Made by a program: the position numbers and the translations under genes. Below are positions 22,078-26,872 of a DNA stretch of 26,872 bases, in pieces (within the stretch, counting starts at the first letter, position 1; every line of letters begins with the position of its first letter). Location: positions 1 to 26,872 of the forward strand of contig DATKPD010000084.1 of the NCBI GenBank assembly GCA_035524315.1, written 5' to 3'. A model generated the notes under the pieces. It saw nothing but the letters and a program-made list of their open reading frames with translations. It was not told the origin of the DNA and did no database searches. The DNA comes from BOG-938 sp035524315. GTDB lineage: Bacteria; Pseudomonadota; Alphaproteobacteria; Caulobacterales; Caulobacteraceae.

Positions 22078-22526
22078 GCCGCCCCCCTTCGACTCCTCCC
22101 GCCGCCCTGGCGTTGGGATGGGCCGGGGTTATCCCGTTCCTGGCGGCGGCCGCCGCGACCGTGCTGGGCCACCCCGCCTGGGGCGGCGAGGGCGTCTGGC
22201 GAGCCTACGGCGCCGTGATCCTGTCGTTCATGGGCGGGGCGCAGTGGGGGCTGGCCGTCGGCGCCGAGGGCCGTGAGGGGCAAAGCCAGGTTCGCCGGTA
22301 TGGCGTCAGCGTGCTGCCCGCTCTGGGCGCCTGGCTGAGCGTGGCGCTGGCGCCGCGAGAGGCGTTGATCCTGCAGCTGGGGGGATTTCTGGCCCTGCTG
22401 GGCTACGACCTCTGGACGATCCGGATCGACCAGGCGCCGTCGTGGTACGGACGCCTGCGCATCCGCCTGAGCGCGGTGGTCGCTCTGTGCCTGGCGATCG
22501 GCGTGGCACACGGCGGCTGGCGCTGA
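22059..22526 (+). CDS. DUF3429 small integral membrane protein
   Basis: The 155-residue product is a DUF3429 family membrane protein with about four to five hydrophobic helices: ALALGWAGVIPFLAAAAATVLG, YGAVILSFMGGAQWGLAVG, YGVSVLPALGAWLSVALA, ALILQLGGFLALLGYDLW and LSAVVALCLAIGVA. The FMGGAQWG and YDLWTIRID segments match what I recall of the family. Its function is unknown, but it commonly appears near photolyase, folE and SDR genes. ATG 22059 overlaps the preceding gene by 19 bases; GTG 22074, overlapping the stop by four bases, is an equally good start and would match the four-base overlap style of this operon. Confidence 0.88.
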   Translation: MDPSAVSRPPSTPPAALALGWAGVIPFLAAAAATVLGHPAWGGEGVWRAYGAVILSFMGGAQWGLAVGAEGREGQSQVRRYGVSVLPALGAWLSVALAPREALILQLGGFLALLGYDLWTIRIDQAPSWYGRLRIRLSAVVALCLAIGVAHGGWR

Positions 22527-22528
22527 GG

Positions 22529-23239
22529 GTGACGCGCCTGAGCTCCATACCGGACGGCGGAATCGCCGTGGTGGTCGGCGCCGGGGGCGGAATCGGCGGC
22601 GCGGCCGTGGACGCTCTGACCGCCAGCGGGCGGTTCAAGACGGTGATCGGCTGGTCGCGCCAGACGCCCGGCGGCGTCGATGTCACCCGTCCGGCCGATG
22701 TGGAACGCGCCGCGCACGCGGCGGCGGCGCACGGCGAGATTCGCCTGGTGCTGGTGGCCACCGGCGCCCTGTCAACCAACGGCGCCAGGGCCGAGCGGTC
22801 GCTGGCGGAGATCGATCCGGACGCGATGATGACGGCGTTCCGCATCAACGCCTTAGGTCCGATGCTCGTCGCCAAATATCTACTGCCCCAGTTCCCGCGG
22901 ACGGGAAAATCCGTCTTCGCCGTTTTGTCGGCGCGGGTGGGCAGCATCGGCGACAACCGGCTGGGCGGTTGGTACAGCTACCGGGCCTCCAAGGCCGCGC
23001 TCAACCAACTGATGCGCACCGCGTCGATCGAACTGGCGCGGCGGGCGCCGGGCGCCATTTGCCTGGCGCTGCATCCTGGAACGGTCGACACCGCGCTCTC
23101 GCGTCCGTTTTCCCGATCCGGCCTGGCGGTGCAATCGCCCGACGCGGGCGCCGAGAAGTTGATTGCCGTCATCGACCGGGCGCGCGCGGAGGACTCAGGG
23201 AGCTTCCTCGACCAGAACGGCCTAGCCATTCCGTGGTGA
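22529..23239 (+). CDS. Short-chain dehydrogenase/reductase (C-factor-like)
   Basis: The 236-residue protein has the SDR pattern: cofactor-binding AVVVGAGGGIGGAAVDAL, LVATGALS in place of the NNAG motif, VLSARVGSIGDNRLGGWYSYRASKAALNQLMRTASIELARR with Ser and the catalytic YxxxK, and LHPGTVDTALSRPF. The GALS in place of NNAG and the short size are typical of the C-factor/CsgA-like SDR group, which also occurs in light-inducible clusters. The substrate is unknown. GTG 22529, two bases after the DUF3429 stop, is the likely start, preceded by CTGAGG. It ends the probable folE operon. Confidence 0.9.
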   Translation: MTRLSSIPDGGIAVVVGAGGGIGGAAVDALTASGRFKTVIGWSRQTPGGVDVTRPADVERAAHAAAAHGEIRLVLVATGALSTNGARAERSLAEIDPDAMMTAFRINALGPMLVAKYLLPQFPRTGKSVFAVLSARVGSIGDNRLGGWYSYRASKAALNQLMRTASIELARRAPGAICLALHPGTVDTALSRPFSRSGLAVQSPDAGAEKLIAVIDRARAEDSGSFLDQNGLAIPW

Positions 23240-23309
23240 AGGCCCCCCGTTGGCCGAGGCGGTCGGGGCGGCCACGCCCGGCGGCTGGATTTCGCGCGTG
23301 AACTGCTCT

Positions 23310-23738
23310 ATGGCGCAAGGCATGGGGCATCGTCGAACGAGACGTTGGACAGAGGGTTGGGCAAGGGGCCGGAGCGCGTTCGTCGCGCTGGCGTTCCTGT
23401 CGCTCGCCCTGCAGATGCTGTTCCCGGCGGGCTTCATGGCCGCCGACGCGGGCCAGGCGACCCACGGCCTGCCCGTGGTGATCTGCACCGGCCAGGGCGA
23501 GGTCACGGTGGATTCGGCCGCCCTGCCCGGCGCCGCGCACGACAAGCAGGGCCCGGCCAAGAGCATGGCCGCCTGCCCGTTCGCCGGCCACGCGGTGGCC
23601 GACACCGCCGCCGATCCGGTCCTTGTCGCCGCGCCGGCCGAATACGCCTTCATTCCCGCCGCGCCCCTGCCCTCGGCCACGGCGCCGGGCATCGGCCTCG
23701 CCGCCCCGCCCCCGCCCTCGCAAGGCCCGCCCGTCTGA
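23310..23738 (+). CDS. DUF2946-like secreted or membrane-anchored protein
   Basis: The 142-residue product has an N-terminal hydrophobic segment (SAFVALAFLSLALQMLFPAGFMA) behind an Arg-rich start, then VVICTGQGEVTVD, the Cys-containing KSMAACPFAGHA and a Pro-rich end PPPPSQGPPV. This layout fits DUF2946, small proteins commonly found beside TonB-dependent receptors and copper-related genes. The His/Cys/Met content is modest and no metal site can be proven. ATG 23310 is the preferred start; TTG 23250 would add a non-conserved leader and ATG 23322 is an alternative. It is separated from the receptor gene by 100 bases. Confidence 0.72.
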   Translation: MAQGMGHRRTRRWTEGWARGRSAFVALAFLSLALQMLFPAGFMAADAGQATHGLPVVICTGQGEVTVDSAALPGAAHDKQGPAKSMAACPFAGHAVADTAADPVLVAAPAEYAFIPAAPLPSATAPGIGLAAPPPPSQGPPV

Positions 23739-23838
23739 CCTGACCCAACGGCGCGCGAAGCAGCGGGCCGACGATCAGCGTTTTCACAGACACATCGCCC
23801 GACATCCGCCAAGACCGGTCCGGGCCAGGGGCTTAATC

Positions 23839-25995
23839 ATGAAATCCATTCTTCTGGCCGCCAGCGGCCTGGCGTGCGTCACCCTGTTCACTGCCCACCA
23901 AGCCTTCGCCCAGACCGGCGAACTGAGCGCCCTCACCGTTACCGCCGGGCGTGGCTCGGCCTTGCAGTCGCTCGACGTGAGCACGACGACCGTGACGCAG
24001 CAACAGGTGCAGGCCGCGCCCGAATTGACCCTCGACCAGTTGGTCAACAGGTTGCCCGGCGTTTTCACATCGCAGGTTCCTGCCGCTCAGCTGCATCCCA
24101 CGGGCCAGGAGTTCAACATTCGCGGTTTTGGCACCACCACGAACGTCAACACCCTGGTGATGGTCGATGGCGAGCCGATCAACGACCCCTATTTCCGCAC
24201 GATCGACTGGAGCCAACTGCCCAAGAGCGCGGTCGACCGAATCGAGATCATCCGCGGGGGCGGCGGCGCAGGCTTGTGGGGCAATATGGCCATGGGCGGG
24301 GTTATCAACGTGGTGACCCGCACGCCCGGTCCCGACGACAACCGCATTGAGGCCAGTTACGGCAGCTTCAACACCTACACCGGCGACATCAGCCTGGGCG
24401 CCGCGCCGATCCGGGACCTGAAGGTCGGCGTAACGGCGGCGATCACCAAGACCGATGGCTATGACCAGACACCGGCGCAATATCGTAACCCCTACATGGA
24501 CGCCACCGCCTCGCAAAACACGAATGTGACCCTGTCGGCGGTCTATACGCCTACGGCGACCAGCGAAGTTTACGCACGATTGGTGGATCACCGGATCGTC
24601 GAGGACGGGCTGGTGTGGAGGATCGCCGGAAACACCTGGACCGCGGACCGGGCCACCGTGGGCGGGTCCATAGCCCTGACTCCTGCGACCACGCTCAACG
24701 CCTCGGGCTGGTATGGCTGGAATCGCATGTCCACCACCAACGCCAGCAACCCGTCCTACACGATTTTCACCCCGACGCTGGGCGTACCGTATGTGTCGCA
24801 GACGGAAACCGTGCGCTACGACAACTTTGGCGGCTCCATGTTTGTCGCCAGCGCCTGGGGCCCGTTCAAGGATATAAAGGCAGGGATCGACGCGCGGTCG
24901 ATCGTGGCCAATGACCCGCTCAACCTGTTCGCGGCGACCGGCCCGACCGGCTCGATTGACGCGCGCGCGCAACACTATTTCGAGGGTGTGTTCGCCCAGG
25001 CCGTCTGGCAGGCTCCCGGCCTGCCATTGGAAGTGAACGGCGCGGCGCGCGAAGACCTCTGGCAAACCGCCAATGGCCGCATCTCCGGCGCGTACAAGGG
25101 CTCGAGTTTCAGCAACGCCCTGGCCGGACAGAGCTATAGTCGGTTCGATCCAAGGTTGGGCGCGCGTTACAGCATAAGCCGTGACATCGACCTGCGCGGC
25201 GCCGTCTACGAGAACTTCGCCGCGCCGGGCATGAACCAGATGTACCGCGCCTTCATCAGCGGGGCGAACTACACCACCTCCAATCCCGCCCTCAAGCCGC
25301 AGACCAATCTCGGCGAAGAACTTGGCGTGGACCTGCACCATGGCGGGCTGGCCGCCTCGGCCACGGTATTTCACAACGATCTGGCGAACTTTATCGACTA
25401 CGCCACGGTCCAAAGCGGTTGCGCGGCGGTCAATGGTTATTGTGGGACGGCCATCGCCGGCATCGCGGGCGGCTCGCTGCGCCAGTACGTCAACGCTGGC
25501 GACGCGGTGTTGCAGGGCTTCGAGCTGCTGGGCAGTTGGAAGGCCAGCGAGACGCTAAGTCTGGATGTCGGCCTCACCCGCACCGACGCCCACCTGACGC
25601 GCTCGAACTACGCGACGGCCTCGGCGGGGGTGATCCCTGACCCGGTCGGCCAGCAGATCGGGCAGGTTCCGCCGTGGATGGCCACCGCCGGCGCCGCGTG
25701 GCGGCCGGTAGATCGACTGACGCTGAGCTTCAAGCTCAAGTCTTTCCCGGCCTACTGGAACAGCACCTCGCACACCCAATTGAACCAGGCCGCGACCATC
25801 GCCGACCTGGGCGCCACATGGCGCGCCTATAAGTCCATCGAGCTCTACGTGCTGGTCCAGAATATTGGGGCGGCGCGCTACTACGACCAGGGACTGGGCT
25901 ACACCACGACCAATGGCTCGACCGTCGCCGCAACCACCGTTCCCGTCCTGGGCCTTCCGCTCGACGCGAGCGTCGGCGTGCGCGCGGCTTTCTGA
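23839..25995 (+). CDS. TonB-dependent outer-membrane receptor
   Basis: The 718-residue protein has a signal peptide (MKSILLAASGLACVTLFTAHQAFAQT), a TonB-box-like LSALTVTAGRG, and a plug domain with LTLDQLVNRLPGVFTSQ, FNIRGFGTTTNVNTLVMVDGEPINDP, VDRIEIIRGGGGAGLWGNMAMGGVINVVTR. The rest is a beta-barrel rich in aromatic and Thr/Ser strands ending ...LDASVGVRAAF, with the C-terminal Phe expected for BAM insertion. Two Cys (GCAAVNGYCG, about residue 530) may form an extracellular disulfide. The substrate is not evident; the neighbouring DUF2946 and PepSY proteins favour a metal such as copper over a siderophore. ATG 23839 follows a CAGGGG ribosome-binding site. Confidence 0.93.
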   Translation: MKSILLAASGLACVTLFTAHQAFAQTGELSALTVTAGRGSALQSLDVSTTTVTQQQVQAAPELTLDQLVNRLPGVFTSQVPAAQLHPTGQEFNIRGFGTTTNVNTLVMVDGEPINDPYFRTIDWSQLPKSAVDRIEIIRGGGGAGLWGNMAMGGVINVVTRTPGPDDNRIEASYGSFNTYTGDISLGAAPIRDLKVGVTAAITKTDGYDQTPAQYRNPYMDATASQNTNVTLSAVYTPTATSEVYARLVDHRIVEDGLVWRIAGNTWTADRATVGGSIALTPATTLNASGWYGWNRMSTTNASNPSYTIFTPTLGVPYVSQTETVRYDNFGGSMFVASAWGPFKDIKAGIDARSIVANDPLNLFAATGPTGSIDARAQHYFEGVFAQAVWQAPGLPLEVNGAAREDLWQTANGRISGAYKGSSFSNALAGQSYSRFDPRLGARYSISRDIDLRGAVYENFAAPGMNQMYRAFISGANYTTSNPALKPQTNLGEELGVDLHHGGLAASATVFHNDLANFIDYATVQSGCAAVNGYCGTAIAGIAGGSLRQYVNAGDAVLQGFELLGSWKASETLSLDVGLTRTDAHLTRSNYATASAGVIPDPVGQQIGQVPPWMATAGAAWRPVDRLTLSFKLKSFPAYWNSTSHTQLNQAATIADLGATWRAYKSIELYVLVQNIGAARYYDQGLGYTTTNGSTVAATTVPVLGLPLDASVGVRAAF

Positions 25996-26007
25996 GGCGG
26001 GGCCGAC

Positions 26008-26872
26008 ATGAACGCGGACACTCAAGCCACGCGTCGTCCCTGGCCCGACTACCGGGCCATATGGCGCTGGCACTTTTATGCAGGCCTGCTTTGCATTCCC
26101 TTTGTACTCTGGCTCGCTTTCACCGGGCCGATCTATCTGTTCAGGCCGCAGTTCGAGGCCTGGGTCGACCGGCCCTACGCACAGCTGCTGGCGCCGGGGC
26201 GCGCCCGGCCGGCGCCATCGGCCGAAACTCACGCCGCCCTGGCCGTCGTGCCTGGTTCGGTGCTTCATGCCTATCAGCTGCCCCGCTCACCCAGCGCCGC
26301 CGCCCAGGTGCTGGTGGGCAAGGGTGCCGACGAATGGCGGGTGTGGGTTGATCCCTCAACGTTGAAGCCGGTCAAAATCGTGCGCGAGGACGATCGGTTC
26401 ATGCAGATCATCTTTCGGCTGCACGGCGAGCTTTTGTTGGGCGACCGGGGATCCATGATCGTTGAGCTAGCGGCGTCGTGGGCGATCGTCATGATCATCA
26501 CCGGGCTTTACCTGTGGTGGCCGCGCGGGGCGCAGGGCCTGGGGGGGCTGATCTATCCGCGCCTTGGCCGGGGCAAAGCGGTCTTCTGGCGCGACCTGCA
26601 TGCCTCAGCCGGTCTGTGGGTCTCAGCCCTGACCTTGGCCCTTCTGATCAGCGGCCTGCCTTGGGCCAAGAGTTGGGGCGGATACCTGAAAGAAATCCGT
26701 AGCCTCGCCGGCCACGCGGTCGCGCAACAGGACTGGCCCGCGGGCAGTGGTTCAGTTCTGGCCCAACGCGCGGCCCTGTCGGCAGCGAGCCTCGCCGGAC
26801 AGCAGGCCGGACCGATGCAAGCCATGTCTGGAATGGCGGGCATGGACGGGATGGCGGGCATGAACATGCCGG
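26008..26872 (+). CDS. PepSY-type membrane protein with methionine-rich segment (3' end outside window)
   Basis: The first 288 residues are present and the gene continues past the right edge. WRWHFYAGLLCIPFVLWLAFTGPIYLFRPQFEAWVDRPY is the first membrane helix and hallmark of PepSY_TM proteins; DRFMQIIFRLHGELLLGDRGSMIVELAASWAIVMIITGLYLWWPR is the second region with conserved His, and FWRDLHASAGLWVSALTLALLISGLPWAKSWG the third. At the end lies MQAMSGMAGMDGMAGMNMP, a run of Met-Gly units typical of copper-binding proteins. It starts 12 bases after the TonB receptor stop, so the two are one operon. Members are linked to reductive or import steps of iron or copper uptake; the exact role is inferred. 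Confidence 0.88.
   Translation, partial: MNADTQATRRPWPDYRAIWRWHFYAGLLCIPFVLWLAFTGPIYLFRPQFEAWVDRPYAQLLAPGRARPAPSAETHAALAVVPGSVLHAYQLPRSPSAAAQVLVGKGADEWRVWVDPSTLKPVKIVREDDRFMQIIFRLHGELLLGDRGSMIVELAASWAIVMIITGLYLWWPRGAQGLGGLIYPRLGRGKAVFWRDLHASAGLWVSALTLALLISGLPWAKSWGGYLKEIRSLAGHAVAQQDWPAGSGSVLAQRAALSAASLAGQQAGPMQAMSGMAGMDGMAGMNMP

Noticed and set aside
23739..23838. Possible riboswitch upstream of the TonB receptor
   Set aside because: A cobalamin or other known riboswitch was considered because of the receptor, but no diagnostic box such as GCCACTG is visible.
23833..25413. A minus-strand open frame of 526 codons
   Set aside because: It is antisense to the TonB receptor and shows no recognisable domain.

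Overview
The window looks like chromosomal DNA of a GC-rich alphaproteobacterium of the order Caulobacterales (Caulobacter, Phenylobacterium or a close relative). The main evidence is a divK-pleD pair whose products match the Caulobacter crescentus cell-cycle proteins nearly residue for residue as I recall them, together with a 295-residue RpoH and the general gene content. Most genes are very GC-rich. The first ~1.7 kb is visibly poorer in GC and is probably a horizontally acquired patch.

Layout. (a) 1-1740: the 3' end of an unknown gene, translationally coupled to a fusion of a receiver-like domain and a nucleoside-phosphorylase domain, then a decayed region with a likely IS5-type transposase remnant. 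(b) 1878-2430: a secreted DUF4142 protein behind a candidate general-stress (EcfG/SigT) promoter. (c) 2508-4245, minus strand: pleD and divK. (d) 4442-9008, plus strand: ROK sugar kinase, DNA polymerase IV with an N-terminal zinc ribbon, then a tightly overlapping RidA-like / GDPD / DUF482 cassette. (e) 9136-11003: a LigB-like extradiol-dioxygenase homologue with altered metal ligands and a secreted methyltransferase-fold protein. (f) 11041-11511: a GIY-YIG nuclease gene enclosed by long inverted repeats, resembling a small mobile element. (g) 11551-17072, minus strand: cysS, SRPBCC, IscU-like, yidD, thrS and glycosyltransferase, read in that order. (h) 17215-19678, plus strand: hisI, rluD, rpoH and a strong intrinsic terminator.

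(i) 19740-23239: a divergent light-response locus. A short LOV-HTH blue-light photoreceptor very similar to EL222 faces a tightly overlapping run of folE, an FAD/NAD(P) oxidoreductase, a DUF3429 membrane protein and an SDR. Such genes often travel with photolyases in bacteria, so a LOV-regulated photoprotection operon is a reasonable hypothesis. (j) 23310-26872: a metal-related module of a DUF2946 protein, a TonB-dependent receptor and a PepSY-type membrane protein with a methionine-rich segment; the last gene runs off the window. Copper is the likeliest substrate, by inference.

The most noteworthy items are the LOV-HTH/folE locus, the inverted-repeat-bounded GIY-YIG gene, the coupled receiver-nucleosidase pair at the left edge, and the LigB homologue with glutamine in place of histidine at metal-ligand positions. 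No rRNA, tRNA or CRISPR array was recognised.
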